Shown in pieces: positions 32,570-42,563 of a stretch of DNA of 64,000 nt. This stretch comes from Sunxiuqinia indica. Its GTDB lineage: Bacteria; Bacteroidota; Bacteroidia; Bacteroidales; Prolixibacteraceae. The position numbers and the translations under genes are program-made. Every line of letters starts with the position of its first letter. Position 1 is the stretch's first letter. The stretch spans positions 248,001 through 312,000 of the forward strand of contig NZ_WVEM01000005.1 in the NCBI RefSeq assembly GCF_009847015.1, written 5' to 3'. Under the pieces are notes generated by a model, which was not told the DNA's origin, ran no database searches, and saw nothing but the letters and a program-made list of their open reading frames with translations.

Positions 32570-35500
32570 TCAGTTTTTTTGCTTGTATTCTGTCGCATTC
32601 ATGCCGTAAGTCTGGCGGAAGCATTTCCGGAAGTGTGACAGATCTTTAAAACCGACAGCGTAAGCTATTTCACTGACGGTCATTTTTTCTTGCAACAATA
32701 ACTGAGTTGCCCGCTTCAACCGAATACTTCTTATAAATTCTTTGACTGTCATATCCGTCAATGCATTCAACTTACGGTACAATTGCATACGGCTGACACC
32801 AACTTCCTGTGCGAAACGCTCGATATCCAAATCGGTATCTGCAATATTGTTTTCGACCACTTCAACTGCTTTCTGCAAAAATTTTTCTTCTGGAGAAGAA
32901 ATGATGATATTTTTAGGCTGGAGTGTGATTTCGCCAGAGTATTTCTGTTTTAGTGAATCACGAATCGAAAGCATATTTTCAATTTTTGTCTGTAAAATAG
33001 CCAGATCAAAGGGCTTGGTGATATAATCATCCGCGCCACTCGACAATCCTTTTATTTCGTGATCTTTTGAATGAAGCGCGGTTAAAAGCAATACCGGAAT
33101 GTGAGATATACGCTCGTCTTTCTTTACTTTTTTACAAAACTCGTAGCCATCAATATCGGGCATGAGCACATCACTAACAATCACATCGGGTACCTGTTCC
33201 AATGCCATCTTCAAGCCAATTCGGCCATCAGCAGCTTCAAAAACCTGAAATCTGGAGTCAAAATGACTACTGATCAATTTCCTCACATCAGGATTATCAT
33301 CAACGACCAACATGATGCGACTATTCAAATGCTCCGGCTCACGAACCAAATTCGATTCATTTGTGGTCCCGACCCCGGAATCGTTCAGCGCTTCTGTTTC
33401 AGGAGGCGTTTCCACTAACTCGCCTTTGACATAGGGCAGCCGAATGGTAAACTTACTGCCCTTGCCGGGTTTACTCACGACATATATTTTTCCATGATGA
33501 AGCTTCACCAGTTCCTTTACATACGACAACCCAATTCCTGCTCCAGTTTGCACCTGCTTTTCATTGGCCTGAAAAAATCGGTTGAATATTTTGGATGCAT
33601 TGGTTTGCGAGATTCCCTGCCCGGTATCCCGAACCGTGATTTCAATAAATTCCTTATCAGGGTTTTCCGATGCCAAATCCTCCTCATTCGTATCAAAAAT
33701 TAAAGACAAATTCACCGTGATCTGACCGTCTTTTCCGGTAAATTTGAATGCGTTCGAAAGCAAGTTATTGATCATCTTCTCGAGTTTATCGGCATCAAAA
33801 CGAGCAGTCAAATTCTTTTTTAAGGAATTGAATTTTAGCTGAATATCCTTTTCATCGGCATATCCCTGAAAAGACTCCACAATTTTTGAAATAAAACTTA
33901 CAATATCTCCCTGCACGAGCTCCAGTTTCAAATTTCCGGATTCAAGCTTCCGAAAATCCAGTAGCTGATTGACCAAACGATCAAGCTGTTTCGCATTTCG
34001 GTGCATCATATCAAGATTGGCACTAACTTCCGGCGTAGTCACCTTTTGCTTAATTAGCTTTTCGAGTGGCGCAAGAATCAAGGTTAGCGGTGTTCTTATT
34101 TCGTGCGATACATTGGTGAAAAACTTCAACTTGAGCATATCCAGCTCATGCAATTTGCGAGCTTTCATTCGTTCCAAAATCAATTCACTTTTAATCTTTT
34201 CACGATAAAGGAAGAATTGGATCAACAAATAAATCAGCACACAAATGATTAAAATAATCAAACCACGGAACCAAATAGTTTTCCAAAAAGGCGGTAAAAT
34301 AGTAACCATCAGACTCAACTCACTTCCAAGTTCTGTCTTCCCCGGAACAACTCGTTTAACATGGAGCATATAATCGTCTGGATTTAAATTGGTATAGGTG
34401 GCTGTTCGGTTTTGACTAGGCTCGTTCCAATCTTTATCAAAACCTTCTAAATAATAGCTGTATAAATTATTTTGGCTATTTACGTAGTTCAATGCTGCAA
34501 ACTCAAGTGTAAAAACGTTTTGCTCGTAGGGCAGAACCAAATGCTTAGTCTCTGAAATGCTCTTCGTCAGCACTCCTTTGTCGCTGTTAATTGGAACTTT
34601 CTTGTTAAATATCCGCAGATCAGTTAAAACTAAAGGAACATCGCCATCTTCCAGCTTCACTTCTTTCGGGTTGAAGATATTAAAGCCTGATACTCCACCA
34701 AAAAGTAACCGTCCATCCTCCGCTCTGTATGCAGCCCCATAAGAAAATTGATTGCTTCTCAGTCCGTCCTTACTTGTAAAGTTTTGAAAAGTCTCCCGTT
34801 CAGGGTCAAACTTCGACAAACCGTTTGAGGTGCTAACCCACAACTTTCCGCTATTATCTTCTAAAACGCACAGAGCCTGATCATTAGACAAACCATCTTC
34901 TGTGTCGTAGTATTGTAAAGCCCCGTTTACACTTGAATACTGTGCAATTCCCTTATCTAAAGTAGTAAGCCAATAACGACCTTTCGAGTCCTCAACAAAA
35001 GCCCTTGAATGCTCACTAAAACGAGTTACTTTCTTGCTTTCAGGATCATAAATACCAACCATATCAGATGTTCCAAACCAAATGCGGCGAAAGGAGTCCA
35101 TCTCCATCCAGTTTACCTGCTCCTGCCCTGCCAATTGAGGATAGTGAATAAACTTGTCATTCTGCGAATCATATCGATCAATTCCCGCCGATGTACCTAC
35201 CCACATATTCCCGTTGTGATCAAGTAGAAAGTCCCAAATTTTATTATCCGAAATACTCCCTTCGTTTGATGGATTTGCATCAAAATGTCGAACAACTTTC
35301 TTCGTTTTCAGGTTTACCACATCAACTCCTCCAAGGAAAGTCCCTACCCAGAGATTTCCTTTCTTATCTTCCTGAAATGCTTTAATACAGTCTCTTGAAA
35401 TCGATTTTGGATCATCAACTCTGGCTCTCAGATAGCTGTAGTTTTTTGTTTGCGGATGATAAATATTAATACCTCCATCCTCAGTACCAACCCAAATATT

Positions 35501-36685
35501 CTGCTCCCCGTCAATCCAAAATGCATAAACAATACTACTATTCAAATACTTATTACCATCGTCCGACGGATGTGGAATATAATTTTCAAATACCTGTTTA
35601 TTCTTTGCCAGCAAATTCAATCCTCCGCGCGTTCCAATCCATGCTTCACCACGACTATCGTGAACAATATCCAATACCGAATTATTGATCAAACTAGTTG
35701 ACTCCCGCTCATCATTGTGATAATAAGCAGCCACGCCATCGTTTTTAGAATAAACAAAAATTCCACCACGCGTGCCAATCCAGTAGTTGCCGTGGGCTCC
35801 TTCTGAAATTGAACGAACCGTCTTTGTTCGTTCAAACGACGACCCCAAATCGACAGGTTCTATTTCCTTTGACTCCGAATCGACCACAAAAACACCGTTG
35901 GAATAGGTGCCAATCCACATATCCCCATTTTTATCCTGAAAAAGCTCCCAAATCTCATCGCGCCCTGTTCCTGCTAATGGCAAAGCAAACTTCTCGCAAG
36001 TTTGCTGCCGGGTGTTAATCAAGAAAACGCTCTCGTTGGTACCAGCCCAAAGCATCCCATTCTGATCAAATTCAATCACACGTACAAATGCCTCATTTTT
36101 ATCTTGTGAATCTTCGGGAACAAGCGACAGGCGAGAAACAGTACCAAGCGTATCAATAATTAAAATATCGTGATTGGTTGCCAACCATAAATTTCCGGAG
36201 GCATCTTGCTCAATATCATTAACAGACCTGTCTTCACCACTGAAATAGAGATTATTTTCGTAGGGACAATAAAAGGTTTCTAACTCCCTGTCGAACACAT
36301 TCAACCCTCCATTTTCGGTACCAACCAAAAGACGCTCTTTGTTGTCTTCAAAAATCACCCTCACCAAATTTCCGTTCAGGCTTGTTGTATCATCATCCGA
36401 ATGCACAAAGTTTACAAACTCATATCCATCAAAACGACTTAGTCCCTGGCTGGTGCCAATCCACATCCATCCTTTATGATCCTGATAAATTGTCTGTATC
36501 AAATTATTAGGCAGGCCGCTTTCCTGAGTAAATGAGTCGAAACTTACTTCGTTGCTCGCAGCAAAACCCGCTGAAAAATAGAGGAGCCCCCACAAAACAA
36601 TAAACAGTGTTTTCGCAAACCGCTCCATTTGTGATATTGTTCGTTCAAAATATCGTATAATCCGTTCTTTCATTCTCTTTTCCAT
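32570..36685 (-). CDS. Hybrid two-component system regulator (HTCS), pectin sensor
   Basis: This single polypeptide of 1371 residues senses an oligosaccharide in the periplasm and activates transcription. After a signal/anchor near residues 20-42, residues about 45-700 form two Reg_prop beta-propellers, seen as many WIGT..GG repeats (GWMWIGTSQGLSRFDGYEF, NIWVGTEDGGINIY). A Y_Y_Y domain follows (about 710-785, YYLEGFDKDWNEPSQNRTATYTN region) and a transmembrane helix near 795-815. Then come HisKA (SHEIRTPLTL, His861), HATPase (DTGQGIS, GAGIGLSYVKELV), a receiver domain with DVLMPDIDGYEF (Asp1172) and a C-terminal AraC helix-turn-helix (MTVSEIAYAVGFKDLSHFRKCF). It lies immediately upstream of the pectin operon, its likely target. 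Confidence 0.95.
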   Translation of the reverse strand: MEKRMKERIIRYFERTISQMERFAKTLFIVLWGLLYFSAGFAASNEVSFDSFTQESGLPNNLIQTIYQDHKGWMWIGTSQGLSRFDGYEFVNFVHSDDDTTSLNGNLVRVIFEDNKERLLVGTENGGLNVFDRELETFYCPYENNLYFSGEDRSVNDIEQDASGNLWLATNHDILIIDTLGTVSRLSLVPEDSQDKNEAFVRVIEFDQNGMLWAGTNESVFLINTRQQTCEKFALPLAGTGRDEIWELFQDKNGDMWIGTYSNGVFVVDSESKEIEPVDLGSSFERTKTVRSISEGAHGNYWIGTRGGIFVYSKNDGVAAYYHNDERESTSLINNSVLDIVHDSRGEAWIGTRGGLNLLAKNKQVFENYIPHPSDDGNKYLNSSIVYAFWIDGEQNIWVGTEDGGINIYHPQTKNYSYLRARVDDPKSISRDCIKAFQEDKKGNLWVGTFLGGVDVVNLKTKKVVRHFDANPSNEGSISDNKIWDFLLDHNGNMWVGTSAGIDRYDSQNDKFIHYPQLAGQEQVNWMEMDSFRRIWFGTSDMVGIYDPESKKVTRFSEHSRAFVEDSKGRYWLTTLDKGIAQYSSVNGALQYYDTEDGLSNDQALCVLEDNSGKLWVSTSNGLSKFDPERETFQNFTSKDGLRSNQFSYGAAYRAEDGRLLFGGVSGFNIFNPKEVKLEDGDVPLVLTDLRIFNKKVPINSDKGVLTKSISETKHLVLPYEQNVFTLEFAALNYVNSQNNLYSYYLEGFDKDWNEPSQNRTATYTNLNPDDYMLHVKRVVPGKTELGSELSLMVTILPPFWKTIWFRGLIILIICVLIYLLIQFFLYREKIKSELILERMKARKLHELDMLKLKFFTNVSHEIRTPLTLILAPLEKLIKQKVTTPEVSANLDMMHRNAKQLDRLVNQLLDFRKLESGNLKLELVQGDIVSFISKIVESFQGYADEKDIQLKFNSLKKNLTARFDADKLEKMINNLLSNAFKFTGKDGQITVNLSLIFDTNEEDLASENPDKEFIEITVRDTGQGISQTNASKIFNRFFQANEKQVQTGAGIGLSYVKELVKLHHGKIYVVSKPGKGSKFTIRLPYVKGELVETPPETEALNDSGVGTTNESNLVREPEHLNSRIMLVVDDNPDVRKLISSHFDSRFQVFEAADGRIGLKMALEQVPDVIVSDVLMPDIDGYEFCKKVKKDERISHIPVLLLTALHSKDHEIKGLSSGADDYITKPFDLAILQTKIENMLSIRDSLKQKYSGEITLQPKNIIISSPEEKFLQKAVEVVENNIADTDLDIERFAQEVGVSRMQLYRKLNALTDMTVKEFIRSIRLKRATQLLLQEKMTVSEIAYAVGFKDLSHFRKCFRQTYGMNATEYKQKN

Positions 36686-37027
36686 GCCACTTAACTAGGG
36701 CAAAATAATGCTTATTTTAAGATATTTGCAAATATCCTGATTCTCGCAGTACCTCAACTCAGCTTCAACAAAAGCTTTGCCCAAAAACAAAAACTGAACA
36801 GAGAAACAAGCGACTCCACCCTCACCTTACAAAAAGAGACAAACTATAAACATATCATAACTTATCTAATTCAATGTTATGCTGAACAAAATGCGCTTGC
36901 TGCGAGTTACAATTTTAATATTAACGAAACACTGTATACAGTTCAAAAAAAATCTGCTTTACTATTGACGGATTACGTGTAGTTTGACAATTATTTGCTA
37001 ATTTTAATTTGATTGAAACCGAATCCT
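36686..37027. other. Divergent promoter region with two palindromes
   Basis: This 342-base AT-rich region separates the HTCS gene (minus) from the PAS hybrid kinase gene (plus). It has a perfect 16-base palindrome GATATTTGCAAATATC at 36721-36736 and a perfect 12-base palindrome ACTGTATACAGT at 36931-36942. No gene is seen in it. Confidence 0.5.
36721..36736. promoter_or_regulatory. 16-bp perfect palindrome upstream of the HTCS gene
   Basis: GATATTTGCAAATATC is its own reverse complement and lies 36 bases before the HTCS start codon, at a typical core-promoter or operator position. The binding protein is unknown. Nearby TTATTTTG on the minus strand is one base short of the TAnnTTTG spacing. 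Confidence 0.4.
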
Positions 37028-39364
37028 ATGACACATTCAGATAAAAAACAAAGTGAAAGTGACCTTTCAAAAATGCATTCATCACAAGCTTCATTATCCA
37101 ATGAGCTATTAAAAGGATTTGACAAAAATCTTGCAAATGACGCATTTATACGTTTCGACACTTCAAAAAAACACCTTTATCATTCAGGCAATCTGTTCTC
37201 TATGCTTAATACCAGCCCCGATAATATTATTGGACAGGCCATAAGCGAAACAGATTATTTAGGAGAGTTGACCCACGACATCGACCAAATCCTTGACCTG
37301 ATAATTAAAAACGGCACTCCTTACTTCAACGAATTTCGGCTAAAAAACACAACCAAGCCATTATGGATTAGCATTAGTTTATCGCCTGAAAAAGACGCAA
37401 CAGGAGACATTGTCACAGTCAATGGCCTGATCAGGGATATTACGAAACAAAAAGATACTGAAGCTCAAATTCAGAAGAAACAAGAATGGAAAAGGTTGGT
37501 TGTGGATGCATCGGAGTTAGGTGTTTGGGATTGGAAGGTTAACAGCGAAGATTTACAAATATCAAGAAAATGGAAAGCACAACTAGGCTATTATCCTGAC
37601 GAACTGGACGATAAGTTTCAGACCTGGATGAACAAACTTCACCCGGACGATTATAACCGGGTAGAGCGGTCGTTTACCAATTTCCTTAAAAGCAGCTCGC
37701 TAATTTTTGAATCAGAATTCAGGTTAAAACACCGGGATGGAGTTTATCGTTGGATTAAAACCCGCGCCGCAGCTATTCGCGACAGTCAAGGAGAAGCTGT
37801 GCGTATTTTAGGCACGAATCGCGATATCACGACAGAAAAAAAGCATGAGGGTAACCTCCGAAAACTCAATCAGGCCATCATGCAAAGTCCTGTTGCGATC
37901 GTAATTACCGATTTAGATGGATATATTGAGCTTTTCAATCCGGCATATTGTAAAATTACCGGATTCCAGAAAGACGAGTTGATTGGGAAAAAGACTAACA
38001 TTCAAAAATCCGGCTTTCATTCTAAAAAATTCTATGAGGAACTTTGGGATACAATTACAACAGGTAATGAATGGACAGGAGAATTTAAAAACCGAAACAA
38101 GAACGGAAGAACATATTGGGAGCTGGCCTCTATTTCGAGCCTAAAAGATGAGCACGGCATTATTACTAATTACATTAAAATTTCCGAAGAGATTACATCA
38201 TTCAAACGGCTGGAAGAAGAACTAAAAAAGTCAAGAAAACGAACTCGCATCGAGAACCAGTCCCGGCATAATTTCATGGCCAGCATGAGTCATGAAATCA
38301 GAACACCGATCAATGGCATTATTGGATTTTCCGAGCTGTTACAAACGGGCGATTTATCGTTAGAACAACAACATCGTTACGCTGATATTATTGAAAAAAG
38401 TAGTCGATATTTATTGGTACTCATTGATGACATCATTGACATCTCAAAAATTGAAGCAAATGAGTTGAAAATAAAAAAGGATGCTTGCTCCATACAAAAC
38501 ACGTTTAGTGAATTGTCAGCAAGATTTAGTGAAATGCAGGAAGCCAGAGAAAAACCTAATTTGGAAATTCGCTTCCGAAAACCGAATCTGAAACATCACG
38601 ATTATATTTTCACTGACACCCAACGGCTGAAGCAAATTTTATTTAACCTTTTTGATAATGCACTGAAATACACCGAAAGTGGGCATATTGAAATTGGTTA
38701 TCAATTGATGACTAATAAAAAGATCCAGTTCTATGTAGAAGACACCGGAAAAGGAATCCCGCAAGAACAGAAAAACACAATTTTCGACCGTACACTTCAC
38801 CATGCACACAGCTTAAAGGAACGCAAAGGAGGGGCCGGGTTGGGGCTCGCCATTTCAAACGGACTCGTAAAGCTAATGGGTGGCTCGATGAACGTGAAAT
38901 CCACAGAGGGCAAAGGCTCTATTTTCTATTTCACAATTCCTTACGACAAGATCAGTGCCCCCGCAAAACCGCAACCAAAGGAACAAAAACAGGATTATGA
39001 CTTTACTGGATTTACAATTTTGATTGCTGAGGACGTTGACTACAATTATGAATACCTCGCTGAAATTTTAAGAGACACCAATGCAAAAGTGCTTTGGGCC
39101 AAAGATGGTATTGACGCGCTAAACCTCTATGGTAAAAACAGAGTCGATCTAATCCTGATGGATATTCAGATGCCCGAAATAGATGGTTATCAAGCCACTC
39201 AAACGATTCGGAAGACCGATAAAGAAATACCGATTATTGCCCAAACAGCCTATGCAATGGCCGAAGAAAAACAAAAGTGCCTGGATTCCGGCTGCAATGA
39301 CGTTTTAAGCAAACCCATAAAAATGAAAGAGTTGTTGGACACTTTGGCCAGTTATCTCAAATAA
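37028..39364 (+). CDS. Soluble PAS-domain hybrid sensor histidine kinase
   Basis: This 778-residue kinase (from the ATG at 37028; a TTG five codons earlier is less likely) has no transmembrane helix, so it probably senses a cytoplasmic signal. Three PAS-like domains fill residues about 45-380: a first divergent one, a second PAS_3 type (LGVWDWKVNSEDLQIS ... LHPDDYNRVERSF) and a third (VITDLDGYIELFNPAYCKITG). HisKA carries SHEIRTPINGIIGF (His422), then HATPase with DTGKGIPQEQ and GAGLGLAISNGLV. The C-terminal receiver domain has LILMDIQMPEIDGYQ (Asp712). There is no output domain, so phosphate must pass to a separate HPt or regulator, not found nearby. A Bacteroidota-typical orphan hybrid kinase. 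Confidence 0.92.
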   Translation: MTHSDKKQSESDLSKMHSSQASLSNELLKGFDKNLANDAFIRFDTSKKHLYHSGNLFSMLNTSPDNIIGQAISETDYLGELTHDIDQILDLIIKNGTPYFNEFRLKNTTKPLWISISLSPEKDATGDIVTVNGLIRDITKQKDTEAQIQKKQEWKRLVVDASELGVWDWKVNSEDLQISRKWKAQLGYYPDELDDKFQTWMNKLHPDDYNRVERSFTNFLKSSSLIFESEFRLKHRDGVYRWIKTRAAAIRDSQGEAVRILGTNRDITTEKKHEGNLRKLNQAIMQSPVAIVITDLDGYIELFNPAYCKITGFQKDELIGKKTNIQKSGFHSKKFYEELWDTITTGNEWTGEFKNRNKNGRTYWELASISSLKDEHGIITNYIKISEEITSFKRLEEELKKSRKRTRIENQSRHNFMASMSHEIRTPINGIIGFSELLQTGDLSLEQQHRYADIIEKSSRYLLVLIDDIIDISKIEANELKIKKDACSIQNTFSELSARFSEMQEAREKPNLEIRFRKPNLKHHDYIFTDTQRLKQILFNLFDNALKYTESGHIEIGYQLMTNKKIQFYVEDTGKGIPQEQKNTIFDRTLHHAHSLKERKGGAGLGLAISNGLVKLMGGSMNVKSTEGKGSIFYFTIPYDKISAPAKPQPKEQKQDYDFTGFTILIAEDVDYNYEYLAEILRDTNAKVLWAKDGIDALNLYGKNRVDLILMDIQMPEIDGYQATQTIRKTDKEIPIIAQTAYAMAEEKQKCLDSGCNDVLSKPIKMKELLDTLASYLK

Positions 39365-39428
39365 CCTTGGCATTTTGGCTATAATTAACCAGCTCTTATT
39401 AAATTTGATGCCATAATAATTGCCAGGT

Positions 39429-40055
39429 ATGATTACGGAAAAGTTTCCTTCCCGCTTATTGGAAAACGCTGTCAACGAATTTGCCAAACTTCCGGGTATT
39501 GGTCGTAAAACGTCATTGCGATTAGTCTTGCATTTGTTGAAGCAGGAAAAATCGGAGGTTGAATTGTTTGGGAATAGTTTAATCCAACTACGAACCGAGA
39601 TTAAACACTGCAAAGTATGTTACAATATCTCCGACTCCGAGACATGCAATATATGTAGCAATCCCAATCGTAATTCTGAGGAAGTGTGCATTGTGGAAAA
39701 CATTAAAGATGTGATGGCCATCGAAAATACGCAGCAATTTTCAGGACTCTATCACGTACTTGGAGGAATTATTTCTCCAATGGACGGAGTTGGCCCATCG
39801 GACCTGGAAATCAACTCATTAATTGAGCGAGTGAAAAGTGGAGAGGTAAAGGAAGTCGTTCTGGCATTGAGTACAACCATGGAGGGAGACACAACAAATT
39901 TTTATATTTATAAGAAATTGAAAGATCTGAACGTTAAGATATCAACATTGGCCCGTGGGGTATCGATTGGAGATGAATTGGAATACGCTGATGAAATAAC
40001 ACTAGGCAGATCCATTAAGAACCGTCTTGACTTTGAAAGTACATTATCACAGTAA
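39429..40055 (+). CDS. recR: Recombination mediator RecR
   Basis: RecR works with RecF/RecO to load RecA at gaps. The ATG at 39429 is preferred over a TTG at 39420 because family members begin a few residues before the SRLLENAV helix. The 208-residue protein has the helix-hairpin-helix segment [17 protein letters not shown], a four-Cys zinc finger ([16 protein letters not shown]), a Toprim domain ([33 protein letters not shown]) and the C-terminal Walker-B-like [19 protein letters not shown]. It is 34 bases upstream of a glycosyltransferase gene. Confidence 0.97.
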   Translation: MITEKFPSRLLENAVNEFAKLPGIGRKTSLRLVLHLLKQEKSEVELFGNSLIQLRTEIKHCKVCYNISDSETCNICSNPNRNSEEVCIVENIKDVMAIENTQQFSGLYHVLGGIISPMDGVGPSDLEINSLIERVKSGEVKEVVLALSTTMEGDTTNFYIYKKLKDLNVKISTLARGVSIGDELEYADEITLGRSIKNRLDFESTLSQ

Positions 40056-40089
40056 CCATTTCAAAAAAGCCAAGCAGCATTAAGCAACA

Positions 40090-42039
40090 ATGAAGCTCTC
40101 AGTCGTAATTGTCAATTACAATGTAAAATACTTTTTAGAACAGTGTCTGCATGCTGCTCTAAAAGCATCCAGGAATATAGATGCTGAGATTTTTGTTGTG
40201 GACAACAATTCCGTTGACGCTTCGTGCCAAATGGTTCGCGAAAAATTCCCTGAAGTTAAACTGATCGAAAATCACGACAACAAAGGCTTTTCAAAGGCCA
40301 ACAACCAGGCCATTCATCTATCTACAGGAGAGTATATCCTGTTACTCAATCCCGATACAATTGTTGAAGAAGACAGCTTTATCAAGTGTATTCAATTTAT
40401 GGATGAACATCAGGAAGTCGGAGGCCTGGGCGTAAAGATGATCGACGGAAAGGGCCGTTTTCTACCTGAATCGAAACGAGGACTTCCAACGCCGCTTGTT
40501 GCATTTTATAAGATTTTTGGGCTATCACGTCTTTTCAGTAAATCGAAGCGATTTGCCCGTTACCACATGGGTCATCTGGATAAAGAGCAAACCCATGAAG
40601 TGGAAGTTTTAGCCGGCGCCTACATGTTCCTGCGAAAAACAACATTGGATCAGGTTGGTCTACTCGATGAAGATTACTTTATGTACGGCGAAGATATTGA
40701 CTTATCGTATCGTATTACCCAAAGTGGCTACAAAAACTACTATTTTGCCGATACCACCATCATTCATTACAAAGGAGAAAGCACAAAAAAAGGCAGTATC
40801 AACTATGTCAAAATTTTTTATCAGGCCATGGTTATTTTTGCCCGTAAACATTTTTCGAAAGGGCGAGCTGATTTATTCTCTGTTTTAATCAATCTGGCGA
40901 TTTATTTCCGGGCTTTTCTAGCCATCGTAACCCGATTTGCTAAAAGCATCTTCCTCCCAATTGTTGACGCACTGGTTATTTACGGCGGCTTTTTATGGCT
41001 TCTCCCTTATTGGGAAAGCTTCAAATTTGAACCGGGTTACTATCCTGCCCGGTTTATGAATACAATCGTTCCGATTTATATCCTGATCTGGATCGCAAGC
41101 ACTTGGATGTCGGGAGGCTACCAAAAACCTATAAAAATCCTTAATATTTTTAAAGGTTTGTTTTGGGGCAGCATCACCATTTTAGTTTTTCATTCACTGG
41201 TCGACGAAAGCTTACGCTTTTCGCGGGCATTGATACTGTTAGGTTCAGCCTGGGCTTTTGTAAGCCTTTTGAGCTACCGATATATTCTAAGCCATAGCAA
41301 GTCGAAACGAGTTCAATTTGATCGAAATCGGAGAAAACGCGTCATATTGATTGCCAACAAAGAAGAGGCCTCCAGAATCAATCAATTAATCGATCAGTCG
41401 AATATGAAAATCAACGTTATTGGATTGGTTCAACCAACAAAAAATCATGCAGAAAAGGAGTTTCTGGGAAATCTCAGTCAACTAAGCGAAGTGATCAGTA
41501 TTCATAAAATAGAAGAACTTATTTTCAGCGCCAACGATCTTCCATCCAGAGAAATCATCAACATCATGCTTAAGCTCAGTCGGCTAAATATCGAATACAA
41601 AATCGCTCCACCTGAAAGTTTATCAATCATTGGAAGCAGTTCAATTGACACAGCCGGCGAGCTCTACGTGGTTCATCTAAACGCAATTACAAAAGAAAAC
41701 AACCAACGAAACAAGAGACTTCTTGACCTTCTGCTGAGTTTAATTTTACTGGTTACTTTTCCGGTTACGTGCTGGTCAGTCAAGAAAAAACCGGGTTTCC
41801 TGAATAATATTTTGACCATTCTATTTGGCACAAAAACATGGGTTGGGTTCTCTGGTAATGAAGAGACGAAGTCTCGTCTTCCTAAAATAAAGAGCGGAGT
41901 GCTTTCGCCTGCTGACAAATTTGAACATGAAATTAACGAAGAGAAAAAATTAGAAATTGATATGGTATACGCCCAAAATTACAGCATCTTGCAAGATGTA
42001 GATATTATTTGGCATGCCTGGAAAAACCTTGGACGATGA
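40090..42039 (+). CDS. GT2 glycosyltransferase fused to an incomplete polyprenyl-phosphate sugar transferase-like region
   Basis: Residues 1-250 are a GT2 (rhamnosyltransferase-like) domain with VVIVNYNVKYFLEQCL, VDNNSVDASC, LLLNPDT and YFMYGEDIDLSYRI. Residues about 270-400 have several transmembrane helices, then a Rossmann-like CoA-binding_3 region (RVILIANKEEASRINQLI, about 418-530) as in WbaP/WcaJ initiating transferases. A helix KRLLDLLLSLILLVTFPV follows (from about 542), but the usual catalytic block with the Gln-Arg and KFRSM motifs is missing: the sequence passes straight to FGTKTWVGF and then to the family tail EIDMVYAQNYSILQDVDII. The transferase part is therefore probably inactive and may serve as a membrane scaffold or lipid-sugar binder. 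It likely acts in surface polysaccharide synthesis. Confidence 0.85.
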   Translation: MKLSVVIVNYNVKYFLEQCLHAALKASRNIDAEIFVVDNNSVDASCQMVREKFPEVKLIENHDNKGFSKANNQAIHLSTGEYILLLNPDTIVEEDSFIKCIQFMDEHQEVGGLGVKMIDGKGRFLPESKRGLPTPLVAFYKIFGLSRLFSKSKRFARYHMGHLDKEQTHEVEVLAGAYMFLRKTTLDQVGLLDEDYFMYGEDIDLSYRITQSGYKNYYFADTTIIHYKGESTKKGSINYVKIFYQAMVIFARKHFSKGRADLFSVLINLAIYFRAFLAIVTRFAKSIFLPIVDALVIYGGFLWLLPYWESFKFEPGYYPARFMNTIVPIYILIWIASTWMSGGYQKPIKILNIFKGLFWGSITILVFHSLVDESLRFSRALILLGSAWAFVSLLSYRYILSHSKSKRVQFDRNRRKRVILIANKEEASRINQLIDQSNMKINVIGLVQPTKNHAEKEFLGNLSQLSEVISIHKIEELIFSANDLPSREIINIMLKLSRLNIEYKIAPPESLSIIGSSSIDTAGELYVVHLNAITKENNQRNKRLLDLLLSLILLVTFPVTCWSVKKKPGFLNNILTILFGTKTWVGFSGNEETKSRLPKIKSGVLSPADKFEHEINEEKKLEIDMVYAQNYSILQDVDIIWHAWKNLGR

Positions 42040-42563
42040 CATTAAACAAACTTGCGCACGGAAATATTCGCTTTCGACCTTTGGAACCTGAGGATCTGGA
42101 ATTGGTTTACCAATGGGAAAATGATCCGGAAATTTGGCAAGTGAGCAACACGTTGGTTCCATTTTCAAGATATATTTTGAAACAGTATATTGAAGAATCT
42201 CACAAGGATATTTTCGAAACCAAGCAGCTTCGACTCATTATTGAAGATATTGCACAAAATGCAGTTGGCGCTATTGATCTTTTTGACTTTGATCCGTATC
42301 ATCAGCGAGCCGGTATCGGAATCTTGATTTACAATAAAAAAGACCAAGGCAAAGGACTCGCCTCTGACGCTCTTCGATTAATGGCATCATACGCCCGCGA
42401 AGTAATAGGACTGCATCAGCTGTACGCTAACATTACCGTAGACAACCAAGCGAGCATTCATCTGTTTAAAAAAGTCGGGTTTCAGCTTGTTGGCACTAAA
42501 AAAGACTGGATAAAAACGTCAGACGGCCGAGTGGATGAGGATTTGTACCAATTGATCTTATAA
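42036..42563 (+). CDS. GNAT acetyltransferase (RimJ/SpeG-like)
   Basis: This 175-residue enzyme starts at an ATG that overlaps the stop of the glycosyltransferase gene by four bases (ATGA), implying coupled translation; a start at 42009 would overlap further and add nine non-homologous residues. GNAT features are IRFRPLEPEDLELVYQWENDP, the central strand VGAIDLFDFDPYHQRAGIGILI, the acetyl-CoA loop KKDQGKGLASDAL and NQASIHLFKKVGFQLVG. The QWENDPEIW segment matches acetyltransferases such as SpeG and RimJ/RimL. Because of its linkage to the glycosyltransferase, a sugar-amine substrate is possible. Confidence 0.85.
   Translation: MTLNKLAHGNIRFRPLEPEDLELVYQWENDPEIWQVSNTLVPFSRYILKQYIEESHKDIFETKQLRLIIEDIAQNAVGAIDLFDFDPYHQRAGIGILIYNKKDQGKGLASDALRLMASYAREVIGLHQLYANITVDNQASIHLFKKVGFQLVGTKKDWIKTSDGRVDEDLYQLIL

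Noticed and set aside
32379-32609. Plus-strand frame of 76 codons upstream of the pectin operon
   Set aside because: Runs into the 3' end of the HTCS gene, no domain, no ribosome-binding or promoter signal seen.
35000-36600. Repeated WIGT-type segments in the HTCS that could look like a DNA repeat array
   Set aside because: They are degenerate protein repeats of Reg_prop propeller blades, not nucleotide-level repeats.
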